NCBI RefSeq assembly: GCF_006152145.1
Contig: NZ_VDFV01000017.1
Location: 1 to 64,000 of the forward strand
Length of the DNA stretch: 64,000 bases
Source: Rubellimicrobium roseum
Lineage (GTDB): Bacteria > Pseudomonadota > Alphaproteobacteria > Rhodobacterales > Rhodobacteraceae
Reading direction: 5' to 3'
The position numbers and the translations under genes are program-made. Positions 1-8,709 of the stretch are shown here, one piece after another. Every line of letters begins with the position of its first letter. Within the stretch, counting starts at the first letter, position 1. The notes below the pieces were generated by a model. It did not search any database and was not told the origin of the DNA. It saw only the letters and a list, made by a program, of their open reading frames with translations.

Positions 1-713
1 CCCCTCAGACCGGGAGCTTGAATCACACCGTCACAGCGGGAGCGAGCAGATCAATGGGTCCTGAACCTAGCAGAGCATCGAGTCCTACGCGTGAGTTGGC
101 AGGCTCCACCGGTGGCATCTCGCCTTAAAACTATCGACTGCTGGTGCTCCCGGCCCAAGGCGGCTCGCTAGGCGCAAGGCAATCGGTCTATGCAGGCCTG
201 AGGGCAGTGCTCGGAGAGACACGAGGCTTGCCGTGTTTCTGAAAGCGGATGAAGCGGAAAATACTCGTAAGTTGGTTTACCTCGACGCGCAGAAATCTTC
301 GGCTTCGATGATCTTGTGGAAAGGCAGGCAAGCGCGCGACGATGTCAGTGAGCCAAGCACTTTGACGTACGCGGTTCGTCTGTAGATCCCGTCCGACATG
401 AGATGGTTGCGAAGATCCCCATCCCTGCTTGAGTCTCGGCCGCAGGCGGCGGCAATGTGCTCGGAGCGGAGCGGATGACTAGGGGTCACAGTCGAGGGGT
501 GCATGAGCCATATTCCGCTCACGCGGTCACTGTTCGCGCGAGGACCCGCCCACGGTGCCCATGCCATGGGCCGGTTTCCGCCAGTCCACGGAAAGGACGG
601 ACGGAGGCTCTGGCGCTTCTCCCGCAGGATGCGAAATTACCTCTGAGCAGACACAATCATAGCCCAAACACGCTGCATGATTTTGTCACAATTGGCATTT
701 GAGGGACATCGAC
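1..713. other. AT-richer leading region without a supported gene
   Basis: This stretch is visibly poorer in G+C than the rest of the window. Open frames exist on both strands (for example a 96-codon one on the minus strand at 277-567), but none shows the third-position GC bias of the neighbouring genes, a recognisable motif or a good ribosome binding site. It could be decayed coding sequence, the edge of an acquired segment, or a long upstream region of the following glycosyltransferase gene. I see no terminal inverted repeats or transposase motifs. Confidence 0.5.
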
Positions 714-1937
714 ATGGACGGAACTTCGTCCGCCGAGAGCATGCGCTTGGAGTCCCTCCTCACCCTGCCCTTCACGGGCCGGGGTGTCAGCTATTCCTGC
801 GACCGCGTTGTTTCGGCCATGCGGGCCCCCGGTGTCTCGCCGCATGTCACGCTGCCCTATGTGATGGATGGCGAGCCCAGCGTCCCTTTCCACGCCATCC
901 TGCCACGGCAGATCGGCCGCCCCGGCCGGCGGATCTCCCCCGGGCTCGTTCTCGGTCTGACCGAGAACGCCTTCCTGCGGCGGCTGCCGCGCGGTGACTC
1001 GGACACGGTCGCCTATATCTGGAGCGACACTTCGCCCGGCTTCGCGCGATCGCTGCGCGAGCGGGGGACCGTGGTGGTTCGAGAGAAGGTGAATTGCAGC
1101 AAGGCGCTGGCCCGGCGCGTGCTGGATGACGCCTATCGCCGCATCGGGCATGCGCCTCAGCATGGCATCAGCGACGAAGCGCTCGCAGAGGAGAACGAGC
1201 GGCTGGCTCTGGCCGACGCTATCTTCTGCCCCAGCGAATGCGTTGCCCAGTCCCTTGTGGAACTGGGGGTGCCCGAGGAGAAGCTGCTGCGGACCAGCTA
1301 TGGCTTCGATCCCGACCGTTTCGCAAGCGACGCCCGGCTGCTGCCCGCGACCGATGGCGTTACCTTCGTCTTCGTGGGCACGATCTGCGTCCGCAAGGGC
1401 GCCCACCTGATTCTCAAGGCCTGGGCCCGCAGTGGCATCAAGGGACGGTTGGTCCTGGCGGGTCCCCTGGAACCGGCGGTCGAGACGGTGGCTGCGCAGG
1501 AATTGGCCCGCCCGGACGTGCTGCGGCTTCCCTTCGTGAACGATGTGGCTGCGCTCTACAAAAGCGCTGACGTCTTCGTACTGCCGAGCCTCGAGGAGGG
1601 CGATCCCCTCGTCACCCGCGAGGCGGCGTTCTGCGGGTTGCCCTCCCTTGTCTCGCCCATGGGTGCCGGTCAGGTTGTGCAGGACGGCCAGCAGGGCTAC
1701 ATCCTCGACCCTTACGCCGAGGACGATTGGGTGGAAGCGCTGCGCAGCATGGCTGCGCAGCCCGGCCTGCGGCAGCGCATGGGCGCGGCGGCCCACGAGC
1801 GTTCGCTGGATTTCACCTGGAGCAAGGTGGGTGTCGGCCGCCGGAGGACCCTGACCAATTTCCTCTCGGGCCGCTCCTCGCCCGAGCCGCGGAATACACG
1901 CCCATGGATCACGTCCATGGCTGCGGTCGGGGCCTGA
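714..1937 (+). CDS. GT-B fold glycosyltransferase (GT4-like)
   Basis: A 407-residue protein that most likely transfers a sugar from a nucleotide-sugar donor to a glycan or lipid acceptor in the cytoplasm. The C-terminal half carries the GT4 donor-site signature: LPSLEEGDPLVTREA gives an E-x7-E pair, followed by a Gly-rich turn and the SPMGAG segment. The N-terminal half is the weakly conserved acceptor domain. ATG at 714 is preferred over an upstream in-frame TTG at 699 because GAGGGA at 701-706 lies seven bases before it. No other polysaccharide genes are adjacent, so the acceptor cannot be guessed. The gene follows an AT-richer region, which may mean a different history from the his genes downstream. 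Confidence 0.8.
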   Translation: MDGTSSAESMRLESLLTLPFTGRGVSYSCDRVVSAMRAPGVSPHVTLPYVMDGEPSVPFHAILPRQIGRPGRRISPGLVLGLTENAFLRRLPRGDSDTVAYIWSDTSPGFARSLRERGTVVVREKVNCSKALARRVLDDAYRRIGHAPQHGISDEALAEENERLALADAIFCPSECVAQSLVELGVPEEKLLRTSYGFDPDRFASDARLLPATDGVTFVFVGTICVRKGAHLILKAWARSGIKGRLVLAGPLEPAVETVAAQELARPDVLRLPFVNDVAALYKSADVFVLPSLEEGDPLVTREAAFCGLPSLVSPMGAGQVVQDGQQGYILDPYAEDDWVEALRSMAAQPGLRQRMGAAAHERSLDFTWSKVGVGRRRTLTNFLSGRSSPEPRNTRPWITSMAAVGA

Positions 1938-2071
1938 GACGTCCCGGCGAAACCGGCTGGACAGAGGAAATGGCGGGAGCGCTGGGTTTCCGCTCGGCGC
2001 CAGCCACGCGGTCTCGGGACAGAACGCTCCCCCGAAGGGACGTTGCCGAGGAAAGGCCTGCTGGTGGACGT

Positions 2072-2311
2072 TCAGAAGGCCTTGAAAGTCAGCGTGGTCA
2101 GCGACCGCTCGATGTCCGGGATGTCGAGAAGACGTTCGTTGATGAAGTGACCGATGTCGGCGTCGTCGGGAACGTAGAGCTTCATCAGGAGATCCCAGTC
2201 GCCGCTCGTGGAATAAAGCTCGGAATGGATCTCCTTGAGCGCGATGGCCTCCGCCACGCGGTAGGTGGAGCCGGGGCGACAGCGGAGATGGACGAAGACG
2301 GGGGACGACAT
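2072..2311 (-). CDS. Stand-alone Lrp/AsnC ligand-binding (RAM) domain protein
   Basis: A 79-residue protein corresponding only to the C-terminal alpha-beta effector-binding/oligomerisation domain of Lrp/AsnC regulators, with no helix-turn-helix. The order VHLRCRPG, a central helix, SGDWDLLMKL and the final helix matches that ferredoxin-like fold. Such single-domain proteins are small dimeric or decameric amino-acid-binding proteins, and some assemble with full-length Lrp members. The start was put at the ATG at 2311, where the domain begins; an upstream in-frame ATG at 2356 would add 15 residues with no domain similarity. The ligand is unknown. Confidence 0.75.
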   Translation of the reverse strand: MSSPVFVHLRCRPGSTYRVAEAIALKEIHSELYSTSGDWDLLMKLYVPDDADIGHFINERLLDIPDIERSLTTLTFKAF

Positions 2312-2475
2312 GCGAAGGGCCTTTGGGCTGACGGAGCGCGCGCCGCACCGTGGCATGTCCGGCCGGCAGGGAGCAATCCCCGCCGGGCGATAGACCTTCC
2401 GACGCCCAGAGGGCCTGACCTCGGCCTCCGACCGCGACCTGCCCGAAGGACTGTCCCCGGCGGGATGACCACGCC

Positions 2476-3492
2476 TCAGGCAAGGGTCAGCCGGCGGCTC
2501 TGGGAGTGAGGCGCGGCGGGTGGGGCCACCATCTGCGGGCAGATTGCCGGGGTCGGGTCGGGCTCGGCCAGCGGGCGGGCCGGGCGGCGCAGCGGCAGGA
2601 CGGCGGCCGACAGAGTGGGCGGCGACAGGGGCTGACCCAGGGTCGGGCGTCTCGAGAGCACCGGTGCACCCCCTTCGACCAGTCGAGCGTAGCGGCGGCC
2701 GAGCTCGGCCAGGAGCCGGCGCGTCTCGGCCGGGCTCAGGGACGGCTCGGACGTGGCCGGGGCGGGCGCGGCCAGCTTGTCGGGAACGGCAACGCGAAGG
2801 GCTGGCTCGGCGGCCGGCTCGATCGGGGCTGGCAAGGCGGAAACCGGCCCGAGCACCGGGATAGGCATCGTGGAGTTGGAAAGGGAGGACGACTCTGGCA
2901 TGGCCGAGCGGGCCAGCACGGGCGAAGGGCTGTCAACCGGCCGGACTGCCTCGACCGGGGCGGTCGTCCGTTCCGGCAAGGGTGCGACGGCGGGCACAAG
3001 GGCGGTCTCCGGCACGAAGTCTTGGGGACCAAGGTCACCCTTGGAAGCCTGGTCGTCCCCTGCCCCCGGGCCAGCGAGCGTCGCAACGGGCTGCGCCTCC
3101 TCGGGCGGCGCGGCAAGGCGCGGCCGCACCGACTGGGCTTGCGCGGCCGAGAGGGCGACCTGCGCCAGCGTCCGGGCGCCCGTTCGCCGTCCCAGCACGG
3201 CCTGGAGCGAGGGGATCAGCTCGAACAGTTCCTCCACCTCGTCGCCGCGCCGGTCCGAGAGCAGGATCGCCCCCAGGCCCGGGCTGCGCCACTCCGCGAG
3301 CAGCGCCACGTCGTGGGCAAGCCGTCCCTCGACCGATTCGCCCAGCACCAGGAGGTCGAGCGCGGTCGAGCGCGCGGCCTCCTTGGCGGGGCCGAGGCGG
3401 CCGAAGGACAGGATGTCGAAGCCTTCGGGCGCGAGCGCCGCCGCGACCTCGGTCCGGAGGGTGGGATCCTCTTCCAGGATCATGACCTGCAT
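2476..3492 (-). CDS. Pseudo-receiver domain protein with Pro/Ala-rich tail
   Basis: A 338-residue protein. The first ~120 residues look like a response-regulator receiver fold: an acidic pair after strand 1 (ILEEDP), hydrophobic strand 3 (DLLVLGESV) and strand 4 (AILLSD). The position where the phosphoacceptor aspartate should be, in LLVLGES, has no Asp, so classical phosphorylation is unlikely. The rest is Pro/Ala/Glu-rich low-complexity sequence ending in a short predicted helix (LSPAETRRLLAELGRRYARL) and a basic tail. The start was set at the ATG at 3492, with GGGA upstream. It is divergent from hisB with 132 bp between, so the two may share a promoter region. No function is assigned. Confidence 0.65.
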   Translation of the reverse strand: MQVMILEEDPTLRTEVAAALAPEGFDILSFGRLGPAKEAARSTALDLLVLGESVEGRLAHDVALLAEWRSPGLGAILLSDRRGDEVEELFELIPSLQAVLGRRTGARTLAQVALSAAQAQSVRPRLAAPPEEAQPVATLAGPGAGDDQASKGDLGPQDFVPETALVPAVAPLPERTTAPVEAVRPVDSPSPVLARSAMPESSSLSNSTMPIPVLGPVSALPAPIEPAAEPALRVAVPDKLAAPAPATSEPSLSPAETRRLLAELGRRYARLVEGGAPVLSRRPTLGQPLSPPTLSAAVLPLRRPARPLAEPDPTPAICPQMVAPPAAPHSQSRRLTLA

Positions 3493-3624
3493 CGCACAGT
3501 TCCCATTCTGGTGACGTTGAGGCCAGACTACCCGCTCTTGATTAAGGACTCCTGAATCCCCGGAGGCTTGACGGGACCTCGGGCGCGGGTCATGCGGGCG
3601 CGCATGCGACGAAGGGAACGCGCC

Positions 3625-4212
3625 ATGCGGCAGGCCACGATCACGCGCACGACGCGCGAAACCGACATCACCGTGACGCTGAACCTCGACGGCACGGGGC
3701 GGTCGGACTGCCTGACCGGCGTGGGCTTCTTCGACCACATGCTGGACCAGATCGCCAAGCACGCGCTGATCGACCTTCATGTGCGCGCCAACGGCGATCT
3801 GCACATCGACGACCATCACACCGTGGAGGACACGGGAATCGCGCTGGGTCAGGCGCTGGTCAAGGCGCTGGGCGACAAGCGCGGCATCCGCCGCTATGGC
3901 CACTTCGCGCTGGTGATGGACGACGCCAAAGTCGAGGCGGCGCTGGACCTGTCGGCCCGGGCCTGGTTCGCCTTCGAGGTCGCCTTCCCGAGCCAGAAGA
4001 TCGGCACCTTCGACACCGAACTGGTGCGCGAGTTCTTCCAGGCGTTGTCCACTCATGGCGGCATGACGCTGCACATCGACAAGGTGCGGGGCCTCAACAG
4101 CCACCACATCGCCGAGGCGACCTTCAAGGCCGTTGCCAAGGCCCTGCGGATGGCGGTCGAGACAGACCAGCGGGCCAAGGACGCCCTGCCCTCGACCAAG
4201 GGGGCGCTATGA
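3625..4212 (+). CDS. hisB: Imidazoleglycerol-phosphate dehydratase HisB
   Basis: A 195-residue monofunctional HisB, the usual length outside enterobacteria. It dehydrates imidazole-glycerol phosphate to imidazole-acetol phosphate in histidine synthesis. The Mn-binding motifs are visible: GFFDHM at residues 34-39, DDHHTVED at 62-69 and NSHHIAEA at 158-165. The ATG at 3625 follows GAAGGGA at 3611-3617 with ideal spacing; three upstream in-frame ATGs would only add an Arg-rich extension. It is the first gene of the his cluster, and its stop overlaps the hisH start by four bases (ATGA), implying translational coupling. Confidence 0.97.
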   Translation: MRQATITRTTRETDITVTLNLDGTGRSDCLTGVGFFDHMLDQIAKHALIDLHVRANGDLHIDDHHTVEDTGIALGQALVKALGDKRGIRRYGHFALVMDDAKVEAALDLSARAWFAFEVAFPSQKIGTFDTELVREFFQALSTHGGMTLHIDKVRGLNSHHIAEATFKAVAKALRMAVETDQRAKDALPSTKGAL

Positions 4213-4838
4213 CCTGCGCGCTGATCGACATCGGGATCGGGAACCTCCACTCGGCCGAGAAGGCCTTCGTCCGCATGGCCGAGGGCGATCAGGCGATCCA
4301 CGTCACCGCCGACCCCGAGGTGGTGCGCCGCGCCGAGCGGGTCGTGCTGCCGGGCGACGGCGCCTTTCCGGCCTGCCGGCGGGCGCTGGCCGGGGTGCCG
4401 GGGCTGGAGGAGGCGGTTCTCGAGGCCGTACGGGCAGGCAAGCCACTGTTCGGCATCTGCGTGGGGATGCAGCTCCTCGCCTCGGTGGGCCACGAGTTCG
4501 AGACGGTCGAGGGGCTGGGCCTGATCCCCGGCGAGGTGGTGCGGATCGCGCCCGCCGACGCCGGGCTCAAGGTGCCGCACATGGGTTGGAACGACCTCGT
4601 GGTGACGGGGTCCCATCCGGTGCTGGACGGCGTGATGACGGGCGACCACGCCTACTTCGTCCATGGCTGGCAGTTCCGGGTGGCCGACCCGGCGCACAGC
4701 CTCGCGCACGTGGACTACGGCGGCGAGGTCACGGCCATCGTGGGCCGCGACAACGTCGTGGCGACGCAGTTCCACCCGGAGAAGAGCCAGGCCACCGGCT
4801 TGCGGATCATCCGCAACTTCCTGGAGTGGCGGCCCTAG
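4209..4838 (+). CDS. hisH: Imidazole glycerol phosphate synthase glutaminase subunit HisH
   Basis: A 209-residue class I glutamine amidotransferase. It hydrolyses glutamine and channels ammonia to HisF, making IGP and AICAR from PRFAR. The catalytic triad is visible: Cys84 in GICVGMQ, His189 and Glu191 in FHPEKS. The oxyanion-strand region PGDGAF is also present. The ATG overlaps the hisB stop. The partner hisF lies 2.2 kb downstream, separated by the antisense hydrolase, hisA and an unknown gene. Confidence 0.97.
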   Translation: MTCALIDIGIGNLHSAEKAFVRMAEGDQAIHVTADPEVVRRAERVVLPGDGAFPACRRALAGVPGLEEAVLEAVRAGKPLFGICVGMQLLASVGHEFETVEGLGLIPGEVVRIAPADAGLKVPHMGWNDLVVTGSHPVLDGVMTGDHAYFVHGWQFRVADPAHSLAHVDYGGEVTAIVGRDNVVATQFHPEKSQATGLRIIRNFLEWRP

Positions 4839-4848
4839 GGCGCCTCCG

Positions 4849-5649
4849 TCAGGACAGGAAGTCGAGCAGGTCCTGCGTCGCGCGCTCGGCGTGGGTGGCG
4901 AGGAAGCCGTGCGGCGCGCCGTCGTACTCGATGTACTTGGCCTGCGGGATCATCCGGGCCGCCGTGCGACCGGTGGGCTCGATGGGGACGATGGCGTCCT
5001 TGTCGCCGTGGATGACCAGCGTGGGGACCTGGAAGGCGGCCATGTCGGGGCGGAAGTCCTCCTGCCAGGCGTCGATGCAGGCGATGGTGGCCTGCGGGCT
5101 CGCCAGCAGCGCCATGTGCAGCGACCAGTGGAGGACGCCCTCGCTCACGCCCGAGATCAGGCCCTGCCCGTAGAAGTTCTTGAAGAAGCCCTTCAGGAAC
5201 TCGGGCCGGTCCTTGACGATGGCGGCCTGCATCCCCTGCAGGATCTCGGGCGTGGCCCCGCCCTCGCCCATCAGGTAGGGCGCGATGGAGCCCAGGAGCG
5301 CGGCCTTGCGCACGCCCCGGCCCTGGTGGCGGCTCATGTAGCGGGCGACCTCGCCCCCACCCATCGAGAAGCCGACGATGGCCGCGTCCTGAAGGGCGAG
5401 CCCGTCGATCACTGCCGCGAGGTCGTCGGATAGCGTGTCGTAGTTGTAGCCCTCCCAGGGCTGCTCGCTCCGCCCGAAGCCGCGCCGGTCGTAGGCGATG
5501 ACCCGGTGCCCCGCGCGGGCGAGGTGGAGCGCCTGATGCTCCCAGGAATCGGCGTTCAGCGGCCAGCCGTGGATCAGCACCACGGGGCGGCCCTGCCCCC
5601 AGTCCTTGACGTAGAGAGCGGTGCCGTCGGCAGCCTCGATGCGGGGCAT
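4849..5649 (-). CDS. Alpha/beta hydrolase, cofactor-free chloroperoxidase/arylesterase type
   Basis: A 266-residue alpha/beta hydrolase. The nucleophile elbow GFSMGGGE places Ser95, the acid is Asp218 in HGDKDAIVP and the base is His247 in GAPHGF. The oxyanion motif HGWP and the [11 protein letters not shown] segment are typical of bacterial non-haem chloroperoxidases, which act mainly as esterases or perhydrolases. There is no signal peptide. The ATG at 5649 has an AGGAGG site six bases upstream; 28 further codons upstream are unlikely to be translated. It lies on the minus strand inside the his cluster, splitting hisBH from hisA, so it is probably transcribed independently. The physiological substrate is unknown. 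Confidence 0.85.
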   Translation of the reverse strand: MPRIEAADGTALYVKDWGQGRPVVLIHGWPLNADSWEHQALHLARAGHRVIAYDRRGFGRSEQPWEGYNYDTLSDDLAAVIDGLALQDAAIVGFSMGGGEVARYMSRHQGRGVRKAALLGSIAPYLMGEGGATPEILQGMQAAIVKDRPEFLKGFFKNFYGQGLISGVSEGVLHWSLHMALLASPQATIACIDAWQEDFRPDMAAFQVPTLVIHGDKDAIVPIEPTGRTAARMIPQAKYIEYDGAPHGFLATHAERATQDLLDFLS

Positions 5650-5791
5650 GGTCGTCCTCCTGCTGGAATTCCGCCCTGGATCTAGCGGAACGAAGCGGGG
5701 GGTCCACAGGGCGCGGTCCACGGGTCCCCGCATTGAAATCCGGCCCCCTCCGTGCGACAGGGAAGGCCCGTTCCAGAGCCCAGAGTTCCCG

Positions 5792-6514
5792 ATGATCCTC
5801 TACCCCGCCATCGACCTGAAGGACGGCCAGGCCGTCCGCCTCCTGCGGGGGGAGATGAGCGCCGCGACCGTGTTCAACGACGATCCCGCCGCGCAGGCGC
5901 GGGCCTTCGTCGAGGCCGGGGCCGACTGGCTGCATCTGGTGGACCTCGACGGCGCCTTCGCCGGCGAGCCGCGCAACGCCCGCGCCGTGGAGGCGATCCT
6001 TGGGGCCTGCCCCGTGCCCGCGCAGTTGGGTGGCGGCATCCGCGACCGCGCGACGGTGGAGCGGTGGCTGGAGGCCGGGCTGCGGCGCGTGATCCTGGGG
6101 ACGGCCGCGGTCGAGGACCCGGCGTTCGTGCGCGAGGTGGCCCGCGCCTATCCCGGGCAGGTCGCCGTGGGCATCGACGCGCGCGGCGAAAGGGTGGCGA
6201 CGCGCGGCTGGGCCTCTGACACCGAGGCGACCGTGACCGGCCTCGCCCGCGCCTACGAGGACGCGGGCATCGCCGCGATCATCTACACCGACATCGCGCG
6301 GGACGGCGCGATGCAGGGGCCCAACGTGGAGGCCACGGCGGCGCTCGCACGGGCGGTGTCGATCCCCGTCATCGCCTCGGGTGGGGTGTCGTCGCTGGAC
6401 GACCTCGCGCGGCTCAAGGCCACGGGCGTCGTGGCGGGCGCGATCGTCGGGCGCGCGCTCTACGATGGCGCGGTGGACCTGCGCGCGGCCCTGGACCTGC
6501 TGAAGAAGGACTGA
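5792..6514 (+). CDS. hisA: Phosphoribosylformimino-5-aminoimidazole carboxamide ribotide isomerase HisA
   Basis: A 240-residue (beta/alpha)8 barrel that performs the Amadori isomerisation of ProFAR to PRFAR. The general acid/base residues are Asp8 in PAIDLKDG and Asp129 in VGIDAR. The two phosphate-binding loops are GGGIRD near residue 81 and ASGGVSS near the C-terminus. The start was placed at the ATG at 5792 (MILYPAIDL), the conserved N-terminus of the family. The upstream 142 bp separate it from the antisense hydrolase start and must hold its own promoter if transcription from hisB does not continue. It overlaps the next gene by one base. Confidence 0.97.
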   Translation: MILYPAIDLKDGQAVRLLRGEMSAATVFNDDPAAQARAFVEAGADWLHLVDLDGAFAGEPRNARAVEAILGACPVPAQLGGGIRDRATVERWLEAGLRRVILGTAAVEDPAFVREVARAYPGQVAVGIDARGERVATRGWASDTEATVTGLARAYEDAGIAAIIYTDIARDGAMQGPNVEATAALARAVSIPVIASGGVSSLDDLARLKATGVVAGAIVGRALYDGAVDLRAALDLLKKD

Positions 6515-6963
6515 TGGCGCTGCGCTGGCAGGAGATAGTCGTCATTCCCGAGGTGGAGGAGGACGTCCGCTGCGACTGCTGCGGACAGCCCGCCCGCAGC
6601 GCCGAGGGACGGCTCGTGCACCGCGAGCAGCCCATCGGCCGCTTCTCGGTCCGCTGGCGGCCGGGGCACCCGGAGCATGCCGCGCGGCACGTGCTCTACC
6701 TGGGGGACTGGAACCGCCGGGGCGGGATGGTGGACGGCCCCGCCGTGGCCGCCGCCGACTACCGGGGCGGGCCGAACCACGGCTTCTACCTGCGCGACGA
6801 CGCGGCGCAGCTCCTCAAGTCGCTCAAGCCCTGGCGGCCCCATTACATTCGCCGGGCCGAAGCCATCGGGCAGCCGATGGGCGAGGTGCTGTTCGCCATG
6901 CTGGACGCGATTCACGTCAAGGACCCGCGATTGCAGGAAATCCGGGGCTGGGCGGTCGTCTAG
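6514..6963 (+). CDS. Conserved protein of unknown function in the his operon
   Basis: A 149-residue soluble protein whose start codon shares one base with the hisA stop (TGATG). Near the N-terminus is a compact cysteine group, CDCCGQPA at residues 20-27, which could bind a metal or be redox active. The rest is basic and aromatic-rich ([23 protein letters not shown], with [13 protein letters not shown] later). I do not recognise a catalytic family. Its position between hisA and hisF with coupling suggests co-expression with histidine synthesis, not necessarily participation in it. Confidence 0.75.
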   Translation: MALRWQEIVVIPEVEEDVRCDCCGQPARSAEGRLVHREQPIGRFSVRWRPGHPEHAARHVLYLGDWNRRGGMVDGPAVAAADYRGGPNHGFYLRDDAAQLLKSLKPWRPHYIRRAEAIGQPMGEVLFAMLDAIHVKDPRLQEIRGWAVV

Positions 6964-7000
6964 TCTGGCCCTCGGCCCGCGCCCGCGCTACACGCGCGCC

Positions 7001-7762
7001 ATGCTCAAGACCCGGATCATCCCCTGCCTGGACGTGGCCGACGGCCGCGTGGTGAAGGGCGTCAACTTCGTCTCGCTCCGCGACGCGGGCGACCCCGTGG
7101 AAGCCGCCAAGGCCTATGACGCCGCCGGCGCCGACGAGCTCTGCTTCCTTGACATCCACGCCACGCACGAGAACCGGGGCACGATGTTCGACCTCGTGAC
7201 CCGCACGGCCGAGAGCTGCTTCATGCCGCTCACGGTGGGCGGCGGCGTCCGCACGCCCGAGGACGTCAAGGCCCTGCTCCTCGCGGGCGCGGACAAGGTG
7301 AGCTTCAACTCGGCCGCTGTGGCCGACCCCGACGTGGTGGCGCGCTCCGCCGACCGCTTCGGCTCCCAGTGCATCGTGGTCGCCATCGACGCCAAGACCG
7401 TCGAGCCGGGGCGGTGGGAGATCTTCACCCATGGCGGCCGCAAGCCCACCGGCATCGACGCCGTGGAGTTCGCCCGCACAGTGGAGGCAAAGGGCGCAGG
7501 GGAGATCCTGCTCACCTCCATGGACCGCGACGGGACCAAGGCGGGGTTCAACCTTCCCCTCACCCGGGCCGTGGCCGATGCCGTGAGCATCCCCGTGATC
7601 GCGAGCGGAGGGGTCGGCACGCTCGACCACCTCGTCGAGGGCGTGACAGAGGGGCATGCGAGCGCCGTGCTCGCCGCCTCGATCTTCCACTTCGGGACCT
7701 TCACCATTCCCCAGGCCAAGGCCCACATGGCCGCGGCCGGCCTGCCGGTGCGCCTGTCATGA
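7001..7762 (+). CDS. hisF: Imidazole glycerol phosphate synthase cyclase subunit HisF
   Basis: A 253-residue (beta/alpha)8 barrel, standard length. It joins HisH-derived ammonia to PRFAR to form IGP and AICAR. Catalytic Asp11 (CLDVADG) and Asp130 (VVAIDAK) are at the textbook positions. The phosphate loops GGGVRTPED and ASGGVGT are intact. The start at ATG 7001 ([11 protein letters not shown]) is the family N-terminus. It lies 37 bp after the unknown gene and overlaps hisE by four bases. Confidence 0.98.
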   Translation: MLKTRIIPCLDVADGRVVKGVNFVSLRDAGDPVEAAKAYDAAGADELCFLDIHATHENRGTMFDLVTRTAESCFMPLTVGGGVRTPEDVKALLLAGADKVSFNSAAVADPDVVARSADRFGSQCIVVAIDAKTVEPGRWEIFTHGGRKPTGIDAVEFARTVEAKGAGEILLTSMDRDGTKAGFNLPLTRAVADAVSIPVIASGGVGTLDHLVEGVTEGHASAVLAASIFHFGTFTIPQAKAHMAAAGLPVRLS

Positions 7763-8103
7763 GCCTCCATCGCCTCGCCGCGACCATCGAGTCCCGCAAG
7801 GGCGCCGATCCCGAAAGCTCCTGGACGGCCAAGCTGCTCGCCAAGGGGCCCGAGAAGGCCGCGCAGAAGTTCGGCGAGGAAGCGGTCGAGGCCATCGTCG
7901 AGGCGGTCAAGGGCGACCGCGAGCGGCTGGTCGGAGAAGCGGCGGACGCGATCTACCATCTTCTCGTCATGTGCGCGGCGCGGGACGTGACCCTTTCCGA
8001 CATCGAGGCCGAACTCGAACGCCGGGAAGGGCGTTCTGGTATTGCCGAGAAGGCCTCGCGCAGCGACTCTGCCTTGAAAAAGCCACAATCGGGCTCGACC
8101 TAA
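7759..8103 (+). CDS. hisE: Phosphoribosyl-ATP pyrophosphatase HisE
   Basis: A 114-residue all-alpha NTP-pyrophosphohydrolase that converts PR-ATP to PR-AMP, the second step of histidine synthesis. The MazG-like Mg-binding pattern is visible in [12 protein letters not shown] and [12 protein letters not shown]. The ATG overlaps the hisF stop (ATGA). The C-terminal 20 residues after the domain are Ser/Lys-rich and look unstructured. The stop overlaps by four bases with the convergent CoA-binding gene, leaving no room for a dedicated terminator. Confidence 0.95.
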   Translation: MSLHRLAATIESRKGADPESSWTAKLLAKGPEKAAQKFGEEAVEAIVEAVKGDRERLVGEAADAIYHLLVMCAARDVTLSDIEAELERREGRSGIAEKASRSDSALKKPQSGST

Positions 8104-8537
8104 GGGAAAGCTGAGACGGGCGGGATCCCCAGCTGGGGGATCTCGATGGCCGGGCAGTGATTCTGCACGACCCGTATGCCGCCGGCCTCGGCACGACGCG
8201 CCGCTTCGTCGTCGCGGACGCCCAGTTGCGTCCAGATCGCATAGGGCCGCGGAGATAGGGCGAGCGCCTGGTCCGTCACCCCCGCCACCTCCCCGCTTCG
8301 GCGGAAAACATCCACCATGTCTACCGGCACGCGGATGTCCGCCAATGCGGCGTGCACCTTTTGGCCAAGGATCTCCTGCCCGGCCAGTCCCGGATTGACC
8401 AAGATCACGTGATAGCCTCTGGTCTGGAGGAACTTCGCGACGCCGTGACTGGGCCGACCGGGGTTAGCAGAAAAACCAACGATGGCGATGGACCGGACGG
8501 ACGTCAGGACATCGCGGATCAGGTCGTCGTGCGTCAT
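8100..8537 (-). CDS. CoA-binding (Rossmann) domain protein
   Basis: A 145-residue single-domain protein of the YccU/succinyl-CoA-synthetase-alpha-like CoA-binding family. The signature [18 protein letters not shown] at residues ~20-37 is the nucleotide-binding turn, [15 protein letters not shown] is typical, and the C-terminal QNHCPAIE is the conserved family ending. The start was set at the ATG at 8537, the domain start. An intrinsic terminator ends only about 20 bases upstream, so expression may require read-through. In related bacteria I recall this gene next to the metY-type gene, which here is 1.5 kb away on the other strand. The biochemical role is unproven. Confidence 0.85.
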   Translation of the reverse strand: MTHDDLIRDVLTSVRSIAIVGFSANPGRPSHGVAKFLQTRGYHVILVNPGLAGQEILGQKVHAALADIRVPVDMVDVFRRSGEVAGVTDQALALSPRPYAIWTQLGVRDDEAARRAEAGGIRVVQNHCPAIEIPQLGIPPVSAFP

Positions 8538-8556
8538 CAGGTCCGGCCTCGCGGAT

Positions 8557-8585
8557 AAAAAAACGCCCGGACGAAAGCCCGGGCG
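8557..8585 (-). terminator. Intrinsic terminator or attenuator upstream of the CoA-binding gene
   Basis: On the minus strand a 7-bp perfect GC stem (CGCCCGG 8564-8570 with CCGGGCG 8579-8585, 8-nt loop) is followed directly by seven T residues (8557-8563). This is a canonical Rho-independent terminator. It may end rlmB transcripts. It is so close to the next start codon that it may instead be a leader attenuator. Confidence 0.85.
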
Positions 8586-8709
8586 CGAGGTGTGGAACGA
8601 GGGACAGTGAAGCGAAACGCACAGGTTCCAGATGTGCGTCGCAAGTAAGACGCACGACGACCCCGTTGGTTCCCGGCCCGTGACGATTTTGGCGTTCACG
8701 CTTTCGTGT

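Noticed and set aside
657-2483. 608-codon minus-strand open frame over the glycosyltransferase
   Set aside because: The glycosyltransferase and the Lrp-domain gene explain the region; the long frame is antisense or out of frame to them and rich in Arg/Gly.
8586-8709. SAM-II or SAM/SAH riboswitch in the leader of the CoA-binding gene
   Set aside because: A GTGACGATT-like string is present on the plus strand, but its pairing partner is missing and the orientation is wrong. No convincing match to either class.
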